Assembly (NCBI GenBank): GCA_016584305.1
Contig: JACEEZ010007157.1
Coordinates: forward strand, 213,507-277,506
Reading direction: 5' to 3'
DNA length: 64,000 bases
Source of the DNA: Chionoecetes opilio
Lineage: Eukaryota; Arthropoda; Malacostraca; Decapoda; Majidae
The notes below the pieces were generated by a model. That model made no database searches and was not told the DNA's origin. It was given only the letters and a program-made list of their open reading frames with translations. The position numbers and the translations under genes were made by a program. Positions 1-11,339 of this stretch are shown piece after piece. Every line of letters starts with the position of its first letter. Positions within the stretch are counted from its first letter, which is position 1.

Positions 1-867
1 TTGTGTGGATTTTCCTGTCCGAACAGTATAAAATGTGAACGAAGGGGAATTTTTTGCCCAAGCAATTTACAATGTCCTGAGTCATTTCCCGGCACCAAGA
101 AAATACAGAACTAAAAAACGGAAAGAATTTTCAAAGAAATAAGGTACATAAAAATATAATATATATATATAAAATATATTATATATTATTATATATATAT
201 ATTATTATAATAAAATTAATATTTATATAATTTTATATAAAATATATATATATAATAAAATAAAATTATATAATATATATTTTTTGCAAAATACAAACGT
301 ACAATACAGCAAAATCCCCTTTTAAAAAAAAATTGGTACTTTTTTCTTTGGGTCCCAAAATGGAAAAGGGTTGAAAAAAAAAAAATGTGTAGTAACTTTT
401 TTATCCTGCTAAAAATATGTTTCTTGTAAAATTTGGGCAGCCAAAAACATTCTATAAAAGCACAACATTTCATTTGGTCCCTTTGGACCTGCAAAAAAAA
501 AAGAAAAAAAAATAAATTAATCAGTCCCTTATTTCTACCCATTTAAAAAAAAAATTTTGAAGACATTAAATGTAAGAAAGCATTAAAAAAAGGGCTTGGT
601 AATAAAAACTTTATTTATTAGTCCCCCTTTGGGAAAAAACAAAACGTAAACCCGATATTTTTCTTTTTTTCCCCTGTGGCCCCTAGAAATAGGGCCATGG
701 TTTCCCTGGGGGACCGTAGAAAGGGGTTGAAAACCCCCCTGGTCTAAATGAAATAAGAATTTGGTATTTAGTTTAGTTTAATTGTTCCCAAAGGGCCTGT
801 ATATTAACGAACACTGCAAAAAAGGGGAATGGGGCCTTTGGGATTTGGGGTTTTTCCTGGCTCTAAA
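1..867. other. AT-rich stretch, no gene seen
   Basis: The stretch is AT-rich, with TA-dinucleotide runs at about 160-290 and many long A or T homopolymers. No reading frame resembles a known protein. Homopolymer density matches the rest of the first 6.9 kb, where comparison with sister repeat copies suggests base-calling error, so a degraded element could be hidden here. Confidence 0.5.
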
Positions 868-1229
868 AGAAGAAGGCACCCCGTGAAGCCCTTCGGGGGA
901 TTGGCAAAACCCCACGGGGGTTTTATGGCCTTGCTCAACCAAACTTTGGCGCTGTGGGTTTACCTGGGGGTAAAGGGACAACGATCCGGTTTTTTCAAGT
1001 CGCTTGTGATCCATGTTTTAGCCCTTAAAAGGAGCCAGGGAAACTAAAAGCGACTGAAGGGCAAACCAATGTTTTGGAAATAAGTGTCTTCGAAAATCAG
1101 GGGTATCGCGGGGATGATTAATGTAAAAGCAGTGATTGCATCGTGAGACTGAATCGGGGCCCTATTCCCTGCATAGTCCATCAGCGCCAACTTCGCTATA
1201 TGGGCATGTGTACCTCCCCAAAACCGATC
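868..1229 (+). pseudogene. LINE fragment, left half of a split copy (CFDP2/RTE-like)
   Basis: Seen: this block aligns, in opposite orientation, with 26090-26480, which encodes the C-terminal part of a non-LTR retrotransposon polyprotein, including the segment reading LLYGCETW and LRLYGHVARYPETDPS in the better copy. It stops at the bases ccgatcttccc. The next bases of the family consensus (catcgggttgta) appear only at 11522, so the copy is interrupted. Compared with the sister copy it carries many inflated G, C and A runs, and no frame stays open. Known: proteins of this kind are often annotated as craniofacial development protein 2-like and belong to RTE-like LINEs. The clade name is an inference. 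Confidence 0.75.
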
Positions 1230-1249
1230 TTCCCTTTGCCAATTTGAGT

Positions 1250-1415
1250 AATTTGCTATTTTGAGTCAAACAAATTGCAACAGTTTTTTTTTATTTTTAA
1301 TTATTGTTTATTAAGTAGTTATTAAATGACATACCCAAAAGGGGACGCAGGTTTCAACCGAAATTACCAAATTTTGCATCATTTCAAAATGGCTCCCAAA
1401 TTTAAAATATATAAA
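1250..1415 (-). repeat. left arm of terminal inverted repeat of the composite insert
   Basis: This segment is the reverse complement of 11340-11505. Shared landmarks are the strings gagtcaaacaaattgca, gggacgcaggtttca and ttcaaaatggc. The match is clear but has indels, mostly in homopolymers. The outermost 20 bases match poorly, so the true end is uncertain. Confidence 0.65.
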
Positions 1416-1542
1416 TTAAATATTTTTTCTTATTTTTAAAATAAAAATTTAAAATTATATTAATAAAATAAAAAATAAAAATAATATGGCCCATTTTTTT
1501 TAAAGTACTTTTTTTTAGGTCCCCTTAGAGCAGTCACAAGCT

Positions 1543-1735
1543 ATTAGGATAGAAAAGATCGCCACCCGGGGAAAACCCGGGGTATACTGGGAACCTAATC
1601 CCCAATCTGGTTAAAAGAACCAGGTACACTCAATCTGAAAAAAAAAGAAACAAACCCTTGGCAAACGCCGGCCAACCTGCTGAGGCCAGGGTCCCCCCAG
1701 ACCCCCCAGCAAAATCATTATTGTTTTTCCCTTCT
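1543..1735 (-). repeat. left inverted terminal repeat of the DIRS-like element
   Basis: It reads as the reverse complement of 7525-7712. Landmarks in order are ctattaggatag, gatcgccaccc, tatactgg, caacctg and gctgaggccag. Differences are mainly single-base run-length changes (for example ggggaaaacccgggg against a shorter version on the right), which looks like base-calling error more than divergence. Confidence 0.75.
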
Positions 1736-1899
1736 CGGTCAACCCCTGCTGGGGTTCCCTGAAAACGTGTTTTTTCATTCAGTTTGTATGGGAGCACCTG
1801 CGTTTTTTCGTGTTTACGTGGGTGTGTGTAAGTTTTTAACCCATTCATGCTTCGTAACCCTTTTTGTGGGTTCAGGGGACGAGTGTCGTTTTTTTCTTC

Positions 1900-4800
1900 A
1901 TCCCTGGTTTTCGGATCAGTGTGTCTCAATTTTTCCAGCTGGGTCTGGATTGGTTTTTGTTTACGACCGGGGGCGCGGCTTTCGCCTTTTTTCCCCTGGG
2001 CCTTGTTCAACACCAGGGCGTCCCTGGTTTTGCACCTGAAGGTTACGTCTTTACCCGCCACGCCCCAACCACACCCGGACCCTCCAAGGGCGCTAGGGAG
2101 TTGGGGGTTCCGGACTCCACGTGGAAGCAGCGACGGCCGCACCCCACCCCCGCCGGGACCCCCCCAAAGGGCCGGAACGGGGGTTGGTGTTCCCGTGGCC
2201 TGACATGTGAGTGAGATGGGCGGAGGGGTTACTCGTTACCCCAGCCCGCCCCCCCCCCGCCCGGGACCCTCCCAAGGGCTGGTACGGGGGTTGGGGTTCT
2301 GGACTGCCACGTGGAAGCGCGACGGCCGACCCCACCCCCCCCGGACCCTCCCAGGGGGCCGGGAAGGGGAGTTGGGGCCCCCGGCGCCTGTCGAACCCCC
2401 CCCCTCCCCCGGGACCATCCACTTTACGGGGGTGGGGAAATTGGGTGTGGCGATCCCGGGTGGGGTTTGGGGCTTTCGTTTTGGTCTAGTCCCTTTCCCT
2501 CTCATTTTTTTACCTTCTTTTCCCGGGGATCATTTGCGGGGCCGGGGCTGCTCTTTTTCCTTTGGCCCGAGGCCACAAGCTCTGCCCCGCACGCCCCGGC
2601 CTTCTGTCGGACCCTTTCGTCCGCCGATTGCCCGGTATGCTGTGATGCCGCGGCTCATCCCCCCGGAGGGGGGGTGTGCCCTGCCTTTCCGGGGAGGCCT
2701 AGCTCCCCTCAAGGAGTGGTACGATGCTTTGAAGTCTCCCCAAACGCACCCACACGTCTGTTGGGGGGCCCGGTCTTGGGGTTCTGGGCTGGGCCTCGCC
2801 AATGTAAAATCTCCTCCCGTCTGCACCCCCCGACCCCTGCCTCTGTTTCCCAGAGCTCGGCGTCGATCGTGCTGCGGTGGAGCAAACGGGCGGTCTCCCT
2901 CAGTCCCTCACCCTGACCGCCCCCCCAAGGCGGGATTCCCGGGGGGGGTCTGTGGTCCTGCGGTGGTCAGGGTCTCCGGGGCCCTTTCCCCCACCCTCAC
3001 CTCCTGTGCTTCCCGGGGGGTTGTCGGCTGGATGACTTCAGGAATCTTCAGGCAAGAAGGAGGTCCACTTAAAACTTCTGGTCCCGTTCTCCCGACGCCA
3101 GGCGTCGCAGGTCCCCTGCCTGTTTCCCTTCACCGGGCCTCCTTCTGAGTCGTGGTTCGGGGATGATCCGGGTGGCTCCGACGGGGAAGGGGACCCCGCC
3201 TACCCTCCCAAGAGCCCGAGGGGGTTGGGGGATTTCCCGCCCCCCGGATTCCTGTCCGCCGGGGCCTTCCTCCACCTTTTCTTCTGAGGGCCTTCTCTGG
3301 ATTTCCCCCCTCGTCCCTGAGGATGCTCCCTTTGGGACGCCCTCCTTTTCCTCCGTCCTGTTTACCGGGCCCCCGTTTGCCCCGTCGATTGCTTGTGAGA
3401 GGGTTGAGGGGCGGTTTGTTCCACGGTCGTCTGGAGGAGGCCCGTGGGGCCCCCCAGTTCCGGACTTGGGGTGCGCGCTTCCGGGAGGGCGGGGGACGGG
3501 GAGCCCAACCTCAAACCGCCGGATTCCTTTTCTCGCTGGACGCCCCTAAAAGCAGCCGCGGTTTCTTCGGCGGCCCCCTTTGGTCCTGGCCCCTTATGGC
3601 TGAGCCTATTTTGGTCGGGGAACGGCTTCCCGTGTGTGGGGGAAGCCAGGGTTGCCAAGTGGTTTTTCCTCGGGGGCCAAAAAACCGGTTGCCCTGGATA
3701 AAGGGCCCGCCCCTGGCCCCCTGCCGAAGTGTGGAGAGGGGAAAACCACCAGTGGACCCGGGGTCCTTCCCCGCCCTGGGCCCCGATCCCGGTTTCTCCC
3801 GGCCCTGGGGGTTTCCCCCACGTGTGATTTTATTTCCTCCGGGTGCCCGGCTTTCTGCCAAGGACCCCCGTGGGGGGCCAACCGGTGGGGGGAGCTTTTT
3901 CGCCGGGACTTTCAGGAGCGGGAAAACATGCCCCCCTTTTGGCCTCTTCTTTTTGCTTTCTTCAGTCAGCTGGGACTGGCTCCCCTCCCTCGCCGTGGAT
4001 CACCTTCCCCTCCCGGGGCCTCCCGGTCGGATTCTGCGGGTTTTTGCGACCGCCTTGATGCTTGGCGCCTCCCCCCTCCCGATGGTCCGCCCCTGCCATT
4101 GACAGGGCCGTCCTCCCGCTTGCTCTTCGGCGCGAGGCCTTTGGGGGTGCCCGGAGCTGACTCGACAGCAGATTCTCCGGATTAGTCCTTTTGTTTTGGA
4201 GGTCGGGGGACCCCCCTGCAGCAGTGTCTCCCTCAATCCCCCCACCGTCACATGGTGCTACTCCGGGCCCCCCAACCGTCTCGGCCCGGGGGGGTTTCCG
4301 GGGGGGGGTCCAGCATGTCCCTCGGGGCTCTTTTTGTGGGAAGGGCAGTCCAAGGGAACGCTCACCCCCCGGGGTGGGCCCCAGGATCCTCGTTCGTCCC
4401 CAAATCGGGGGGGCCTTCCGGATCAGGGGCTCTGGGTCTCGGGCCTTTCGCTTGGGGCCCGCTACTGTCCCAAAAACCTTCCCCCAAGGGTCGCTCTCCC
4501 CTTCGAGCCTCCCTTCCAGGGCCCCCCGTCCCGGGGTTTTGGGGAGCCGGGCAGAGGGGGGGGGCCGCCAGGGTGGCCCCAAAAGGTTCTTCTTGGCCCT
4601 GGATTTGCCCTACCGCCCCCTTTGGCGACCTCCTTCTTGGACCCCCCGGTCTCCATAGTGCTCGCCCCCCACGTTTTGGAAATGCCCTCCCCGGGGTAGT
4701 GGAGAACCGGGGAAAGGTCTTTCTTCCCCCATTTTCATCGTACCCAAAAAGGACTCTTCGAAAGGGCGGTTTTCTTGGAAACCCCAGCCGCCTAAAGGGT

Positions 4801-6850
4801 TTGGCGCAAACCCCAGGTTTTGTATGCTGATCTTGGGCCCCGGGCCGCCTTGGGTGAGGCAAGGGGGCGGATGGCGTCCCTGATCTCTAGGACGCCACTG
4901 GCATGTCCCCATTTATCCTCGGTTTTTCCCGGCGCTCCTGGCCTTCCGGTGGGTCGGGCACGTGGCAGTTTTAAACCAGACACCCCTTTGGCCTCTCCAT
5001 CGCTCCCCTGGGTTTTACGGGCTCACCAAGGTGGGGGCTCAGCGGTGGTGTCTGCAGGGGGGAATTGTTCATGTATTTGACGATTGGGGTGTTTCCCCCC
5101 CCGTCTCAGGAGGAACGGTTCGCAGCTGGACCGAGCTTTGGCGGTGGTGAGGGAGAGGGGTTCCCAGTCAACAAAGGGAAAGTCCCCCTTTCCCCCTTCC
5201 CCGCATTACTTGGTGGCATGCAATGGGACTCCCTTCGGGTGCGGTCCGCTTCGGGGGGTAAATGCGGCCAAGCTTCACAAAGCCCCTTCCGGGCCCCTTT
5301 TCCGTTCTTTGTCAAGGAGGCATTGGGGGTCCCTTCTCGGGCTTGCCAAACTTCGCCGCAAGGTCACTCCCCTAGGCCGCCTCCCTCTCCCCTCGCCTTG
5401 TCCGGGTGGTGAAAAACAGCCGTTCCGGGGCGACCCCGCCTTGCTCCCGCCCGTCCCCCCCCCTGGCCCTCACACTACGGACACTGGTTGGGGGAGGGTG
5501 GTTTCTCCGCGGGCCGGGTGGTACCTCTGCCCCCTACGGTCTTCGTGAGTCGGATGCGTCGGACGTCGGGTGGGGGCTACCCCCAACCTCCCACGGCCGG
5601 CAGGGTTTTGGCGGTGATCCCGGGGTGGAGCGAGACTCCCCCATCAACGCAAGGAGCTGCTAGTTTTCCCCTTCTCTTCCTCCCCATCGAACCCGATCCC
5701 AGAGGGGACCCTCTTGCTTCGAGAGGGAAAACTGGGCGGTCCACATCTCCCCCCAAGGGGACCCTCCAAAAAAAGGCCTTTGTTGTCCCTTTTGGGCAAT
5801 TTGGGCCCGGGCCCGTTTCCCCCTTCATCTGTCTGCCGGTTTCTGCCGGGATAGAATTATGGGCCCAGCACTGCCGCTTTCCCGGGGCTCGTCGGGGGAG
5901 TGGAGTTCGCCGGGGCGCTTTGCGGGGTCTCTTCGGGGTGGGGCCCCGGAATGGACCTTTTCGCGTCCCGCCGCCTTTGCCCAACTACAGGCCTTTTTTG
6001 ACGAGGGGGGGGCCGGATAGCTGCGGGAGGGCCCGGACGCCCCCCCGAAGACTGGAGCGGTGGCGCCAGTTTACCTGTTTCCGTCCCTGCACCCGTGTCC
6101 TCCTGAAGGATGCAACAAACTGCGTTCCTACAGGGGAAAGGGGAACCCTGGTGGTCCTCTCGGCCGGCGCAACCGGGTTCTCCGAACGAAGGGGCCGGGG
6201 GTCCCTCCCCTTTCCTTTGGGGCCCTCGCTTTTTTGGGGAGCTCCCGGCCAGTTCTTTCCCCCCTTGAAGCACAGCCTGGATTTTTCTCCGACCTCTCTC
6301 CGTCGGGCGGTTCGGAAGCGGTAGCGGAGGACAGTTTCGGCACTTCGCCCGTCCTCTACGAGACAGTATCAGTCTCACTGAAGGCCTTTCAGTCGTTCCT
6401 CAAAACTCAAGGGCCTCCCCGACGTCTTAACGGTTTTCCGGATTCCTCTCCTTCCTGGCCCCGGCCCCTGGCAGGTTCTCCGCTACTCCTCCACTTCCCC
6501 GGCGGGCCCCCGGCTGAACCCCCCAAATACCTTTTTGGCCTGGACGGGGTTTTGTGAACCGTTAAGAGGGGGTTTTTTCCCCAAAAAACCCCCCCCCCGT
6601 TCCTTGGCCCCCCCCGGGAAGTTCTCCGTTCCTTAAAAGGCGACCTGTTTAGGGGACGCTGCCGGCCCGCCTCCCCCAGAAAAGGGCCCTTTTTCCGGGG
6701 CCCGGTAGGGGTTTCGGGCTTTTCCCGTGAGGGGGCGCCCGTTTTCCCCCGTGGGCGACCTTCTCGCGGGACGGCCCCTGTCTCCCTCTCCCTTGCCCAA
6801 GGTGGGGAAGAACGAGCGCAGGGACCACCCTTCCCCAAAAACCCTCGTCG
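1900..6850. other. GC-rich interior of the DIRS-like element, frames unreadable
   Basis: This is a strongly GC-rich block with exceptional numbers of C and G runs of 4-9 bases. Many overlapping open frames exist on both strands, as expected from high GC with few TA-containing stops, but none reads as a recognisable protein and none is consistently longer than the others. By position it should hold the gag and reverse transcriptase/RNase H/methyltransferase genes of the DIRS-like element. I see no signature that would let me place them. Confidence 0.5.
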
Positions 6851-6853
6851 CGG

Positions 6854-7267
6854 TTGGGGTTGTGGGGGGACACCCCCCTTGTGCCCGGTTTTGGGCTCCG
6901 GTGTTACCTGGACGCTTCCGAGCCCTGGGCGTGTGACCTGCAGTTCCTGTTCCGCGATCCTGTCACTGGTCGTCCCCTTACCACCAGGGGGATTGCCGGC
7001 CGACTCCGGGGCGTCATCGAGTCGGCGGATCCGGGTCACGCCCCTCGCGCCCATGACGTCCGGGGTGTTGCTGCGTCGCTGGCCTTCCTCCGCACCCATT
7101 CCTTGGAGAGGGTGCGGGAAGGGGGACAGTGGAGTACGGCCTCGTGCTTCGTGGCTCGTTACCTGTCCCACTCCTTCGTGGACTTCCCCTGTGTTGCCCT
7201 GGGACTCCCTCCATCCGGAGGGGCTGGGGTGGTGGACGCCGGGCCTCCCCTTGACGTCTCCGCTTGA
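6854..7267 (+). CDS. tyrosine recombinase (integrase) C-terminal part, DIRS-like
   Basis: This codes for the catalytic core of a tyrosine recombinase, the enzyme DIRS elements use for integration instead of a DDE integrase. In the 138-codon open stretch, the HDVR tetrapeptide is at residues 67-70 (HxxR box), a GQW follows about 18 residues later (the H/W position), and ARYL gives the candidate nucleophilic tyrosine at residue 103. The stop lies at 7265-7267, about 100 bp before the internal complementary region, as expected for the last gene of a DIRS element. The N-terminal arginine box region is upstream in poor sequence, so the true start is unknown and the first codon here is only where the frame opens. 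Confidence in the family is moderate to good; the element may not be functional. Confidence 0.65.
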   Translation: MGLWGDTPLVPGFGLRCYLDASEPWACDLQFLFRDPVTGRPLTTRGIAGRLRGVIESADPGHAPRAHDVRGVAASLAFLRTHSLERVREGGQWSTASCFVARYLSHSFVDFPCVALGLPPSGGAGVVDAGPPLDVSA

Positions 7268-7370
7268 TTCTGGTGAGTATACTAGTGGTATCGTTTTGTT
7301 CTTGTGCAGTTGCTCTTTTGCCTCCCCGCGGGGGTCGGGGGCTTCTTGCCCCGTCTCCAAGTGGCAGGTA

Positions 7371-7462
7371 GCTTAGTGCACTAGCTCTAAGGGGACCTAA
7401 AATGACGGCTTTGATGTATGAAAAGCCTATTTTTGGGTCCCTGACAGAGCTAGTGCACGGCC
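7371..7462 (+). repeat. internal complementary region of the DIRS-like element
   Basis: The segment running from tagtgcactagctct through aatgacggctttga to agctagtgcac is repeated in inverted orientation at 7712-7785. The pair can form a long hairpin with a 250-bp loop. This fits the internal complementary region by which DIRS elements are thought to circularise. It starts about 100 bp after the recombinase stop codon. Confidence 0.7.
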
Positions 7463-7524
7463 TTCGGCCTCCCACCCTTCCTTCCCCACCAAGTTTTCAG
7501 CCCCTCTCCCAGGGGGTGCTTATT

Positions 7525-7785
7525 GGGATGGTTATGATTTGCTGGGCCGTCTGGCGGACCACTGGCCTCAGCAGGGTTGGCACGGCGTTGCCAGACGTGT
7601 GTTTCTTTTTCTTTCAGATCTAAGTGTAGCCTGGTTTCTTATAACCAGATGTGGGATTAGGTTGCCAGTATACCCAGGGTTTGCCCTGGGTGGCGATATT
7701 TCCTATCCTAATAGGTTAGTGCACTAGCTCTGTCAGGGACCCAAAAATAGGCTTTTCATACTTCAAAGCCGTCATTTTAGCACAA
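7525..7785 (+). repeat. right inverted terminal repeat of the DIRS-like element
   Basis: Cleaner partner of the left terminal repeat at 1543-1735. Its outer 75 bases (7712-7785, tagtgcactagctctg to gccgtcatttta) also pair with the internal complementary region. No target duplication was seen, as expected for DIRS elements. Confidence 0.7.
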
Positions 7786-10217
7786 TAAGTGCATTACACT
7801 TAAATAGAAACATGATCCAGTGAATCTGAAAAAAACATATTTTCAAGCTCACATGACCCCTTTAAACATATAGGTCAAAGATCAAGTTGTAAAAAATAGG
7901 TCAAATGGCCGTTTTTACGGGAAATGTATTTTATGCATGATTAATATTTTGCGTCGCCTCTTAAAAAACAAGATTATAGTCACTGCCCTCAGTGGCAAAA
8001 TTATTTTCAAGGTATGCAACTATGGATGGTGTACGTATGCCTGTATGGCACTAATAATCTGAATAAATTTTCTTTTCTCAACATTTTCTAGGTCTGTTTT
8101 AATACAAATTAGACACCCCTGAATCCCACCCCACCCTCTTCGGTGATCACCCTTCTTCCAACCACACCATCAACTTGCCATAAGCTGCATGATCTCAGAT
8201 AGTAATTTGACCCCAACCCCATTGCATCATATTCCTTGCCAACTGTGATGCTAATTAATGTTTATATACGCACAACAATAACTACCTGTTTTCTAGGAAA
8301 CTCCCTGGTTCTATTATTAGCATGATATATTATCTCTCTCCTAGTAGATCTGTACATAGTGTCAGGTTGCTGTTATTTAATAATGAGATGTGTATGCTAC
8401 TTGGAATATCATGGTGTGTATGCAGCACATGCTTTTTTTTTTTTTTTTTTTTTTTTTTTACATCTGTGCCTATAGCGCCTGTAGGCAGTGGTGACCCAGG
8501 GCTCAGATGATAGGCTCTGGAGGTTCACTTGAGGGTTCTGATGGCTGGTCCTCGCCCGTTGGTGGCGCAGGCAGGATTCTTATAGTGACGCCTGTGAGGC
8601 TCATGCCGCCCCCCTGTGTCCTCCGATGCACTCGCAGTCGAAGGTAGAGCTGATAGGCAGGGCATGTGGGTGTTCTTAGGCTACTCGACGGTGCAGAAAG
8701 GTTTTGGGTTTCTTCGGGGATCCAACTCGGGTCACCGAGAACGCCAGTCGGAGACTCTAACCGCTCCGCTACTGCTTGGGCCTGTGTACCGTTCATGTAC
8801 AGTGTTTTGGAGCATTTCAACGTTCAACTCAACATTGGCAGCCACTGATATATATGCCTGTTGCGTACGTGATAAGTCCAATATTTTACAGCAAATATTA
8901 GTGGATAAAAGTTTGGAAAGTTAAGCTTAAATAACAGCCAATATTAAAACTTTAAAAGGCCTATTTAGCATAGCATTTTAGGTAGAAAACACTGGGTTGG
9001 AGTTAACTATCGCTACTGTGGTAGATTGATAGGGCCTATAGCATAGGCATAGCGTACATTTTGGACCAGATTTTTTCATGGCAGGTAGCGTCACTATTGC
9101 AAAGTTAAGGAATGGTTTAACGACCAGCGCCGGGATATGGTGTGTAAAAATAGTGGGAGGACCAATGATCAACCGGCGCGTTAAGCACAACAATCGTATT
9201 AATCAATCGATATGTCGGATTGAACGGTTTGCTCGCATTATGCCCCTTGGTAAGATATACGATATAGTGAACTTTAGAGAGCTTCCTGGGAGCAGTTAAC
9301 ATTCACCGTATCCGTCAAAATTTCAGCAATGAGAATTGCGAAATGATATTAAGTCACGATGACTATAATGGTAATATTACAGTCACTGTCAGGGTAAAGT
9401 GAGGGTCCCCCTTCCTCGTTAATCAAGTCACTGGTTACTACCTTTTAATTAATTTCATTGTCCATTGTTTGTCCCGGTTTCTAGGGTTACATATGCACCC
9501 ATTTAACTACTGGGTCTGGCAATGGAGAGTATAATATCTTGATCCAGTATATACATTAACAACCATGATAGGGTCCGAACCAGCAACTTAAACTTAACTT
9601 AGAGGAACTTAGAGGGAACTCTTAAATAACAGCAACTGACACTATGTACAGATCTACTAGGAGAGAGATAACATATTATGCTAATAATAGAACCAGGGAG
9701 TTTCCTGGAAAACAGGTAGTTATTGTTGTGTGTATATAAACATTAATTAGCATCACAGTTGGCAAGGAATATGATGCAATGGAGTTGGGGTCAAATCACT
9801 ATCTGAGATCATGGCAAGTTGATGGTGTGGTTGGAAGAAGGGTGATCATCGAAGAGGGTGGGGTGCGATTCAGGGGTGTCTAATTTGTATTAAAACAGAC
9901 CTAGAAAATGTTGAGATAAGAAAATTTATTCAGATTATTAGTGCCATACAGGCATATGTACACCATCCATAGTTGCAAACCTTGAAAAAAAATTTGCCAC
10001 TGAGGGCAGTGACTCTATAATTTTGTTTTTTAAGAGGCGACGCAAAATATTAATCATGCATAAAATACATTTCCCGTAAAAACGGCCATTTTACCTATTT
10101 TTTACAACTTGACCTTTGACCTACATGTTTAGAGGGATCATATGAGTTGAAAATATGTTTTTCAGATTCACTGGATCATGTTTCTATTCAAGTGTAATGC
10201 ACTTATTGTGCTAAAAA
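7775..10217. mobile_element. fold-back element with 600-bp inverted arms
   Basis: Seen: 7775-8380 and 9621-10217 are near-identical inverted copies. Shared landmarks include agcacaataagtgcatta at the outer edge, gcgtcgcctcttaa, cgtttttacgggaaatg, and ctgttttctaggaaact towards the centre. The loop is about 1.24 kb; it holds a SINE (8433-8785) and unassigned sequence (8800-9620) with no convincing reading frame. Inference: a non-autonomous fold-back or long-TIR DNA transposon, or a palindromic duplication. The outer edge abuts the DIRS-like right end exactly, so the two may share a boundary. Confidence 0.7.
8433..8785 (-). mobile_element. tRNA-derived SINE, family A, minus strand
   Basis: On the minus strand it begins near 8785 with a tRNA-like head (A-box-like tagcggagcggttag, B-box-like ggtgacccgagttgg), continues through the body shared with 39185-39522 and 55648-55890 (landmarks ggaggacacagggggcggcat and cctgcctgcgcc), and ends in a 27-base poly(T) on the plus strand, i.e. 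its poly(A) tail. It lies in the loop of the fold-back element. Confidence 0.85.
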
Positions 10218-10219
10218 TG

Positions 10220-10420
10220 AGTAGTTTTAGAGATAATGAGCCATATATATATCTACTAGCCGCAAAGCCGCCATCCGGGCGGACTTTTTGGCTAGCTCCT
10301 GCGGAGGGCTATTAGTGGTGGGCCTTTGGCCAACCACCTGTGTTTGGTAGGCCGAAGGCCCACCAAACACGGACTCTCCAGATAGCCCCTTCAAATTTCC
10401 TGAAATCACGATGTAGAAAT
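10220..10420. other. GC-rich short hairpins, possible transposon end
   Basis: Contains two adjacent hairpins: ggtgggcc/ggccaacc near 10317-10335, and gtgtttggt/accaaacac (10340-10348 and 10362-10370). Such hairpin clusters are common near ends of non-autonomous elements, but no partner end was identified and no reading frame is present. Confidence 0.35.
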
Positions 10421-11060
10421 GTATGTATTCCCCCCCCCATTCACTCACCCTTACCCATCACCCCCCACCCATTCACTCACCCATTACCCATCCCCCCACC
10501 CATTCACTCACCCATTACCCATCACCCCCCACCTATTCCCTCACCCCATCCAAACCCCTCATCCCCAACCCCTCACCCCCACCATTTAAATCACCCATCA
10601 CCCCACCCATTACCCATCACCCCACCCATTCACTCACCCATTACCCATCACCCTACATCAAGGTTTTCACCAATTCTCGCAACCCACTTTTTTTCACCCA
10701 AATTATCGCTAAAATGGCTGCTAAAAAAAAAAGAAAAAGAAGTGATCGGATCATCTCATAATTGGGCTTAAACCTTCCCCTGGTCAAAACCCGGTTCCAA
10801 AAAATGTGCCATATGAGGTGATTGCGCACGGGGGGCGGAACCTATACCAGACACACACACACACACACAACACAACCAGACAGACCACCCTTTTGCTTTA
10901 TTTAACCATTACCCCTCACGCCCCACCTATTCCCTCACCCAAACACCCATCAAACCCCCAACCCATCCCCCCCCCACCCATTCACTCACCCATCCCCCAA
11001 CCCATTACCATCACCCCACCCATTCCTCACCCATTACCCATCACCCTACATCAAGGTTTC
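10421..11060. repeat. degenerate (CACCCATT)-type low-complexity DNA in two blocks
   Basis: Two blocks (10421-10660 and about 10905-11055) consist of imperfect repeats of cccattcactcaccca and cccatcacc. They form the variable parts of two tandem copies of a larger unit. Reading frames rich in H, P, S and T are by-products of the repeat. Confidence 0.8.
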
Positions 11061-11255
11061 CTCAATTCTCGCAACCCACTTTTTTTTCCACAATTATCGC
11101 TAATAGGCTGCTAAAAAAAAAAAAGAAAAAAAAAAAGTGATCGAATCATTCATAAGTGGGCTTAAAAACCTTCCCCTGGTCAACCCGGTTTCCAAAAATG
11201 TGCCATATGAGGTGATTGCCGCCACGGGGGGCGGAACCTATACCACACACACACA
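10658..11255. repeat. tandem duplication of a 390-bp unit around the satellite blocks
   Basis: The segment from catcaaggtt through cgcaacccactttttt, ccttcccctggtcaa and gccatatgaggtgattg to cggaacctatacca occurs at about 10658-10855 and again at 11050-11255. Each copy is followed by an (AC)-rich array, the second ending in a short (GACA)n run at 11303-11333. Between the copies lies the second satellite block. Confidence 0.75.
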
Positions 11256-11301
11256 CCCCACACAACACACACCACACCACACACAAAACACACACACACA
11301 C

Positions 11302-11332
<31 letters not shown>

Positions 11333-11339
11333 CACTTTC

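Larger units (their letters stand above)
1500..7785 (+). mobile_element. DIRS-like tyrosine-recombinase retrotransposon, degraded
   Basis: Seen: about 190-250 bp at the left end (1543-1735, with a weaker extension to about 1500) are the reverse complement of the right end (7525-7785). Close to the right end lies a reading frame with the HxxR and catalytic-tyrosine pattern of a tyrosine recombinase, and after it a 90-bp segment repeated in inverted orientation (7371-7462 versus 7712-7785). Inverted terminal repeats, an internal complementary region and a tyrosine recombinase near the 3' end are the known hallmarks of the DIRS order. I could not read reverse transcriptase, RNase H or methyltransferase domains in the GC-rich interior, where frames are broken. 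Confidence 0.65.

Noticed and set aside
1847..7376. Dozens of 60-320-codon open frames on both strands of the GC-rich block
   Set aside because: They overlap each other in all frames, are proline/glycine/arginine-rich as expected from GC-rich DNA with few stop codons, and show no domain except the recombinase piece at 6854-7267.
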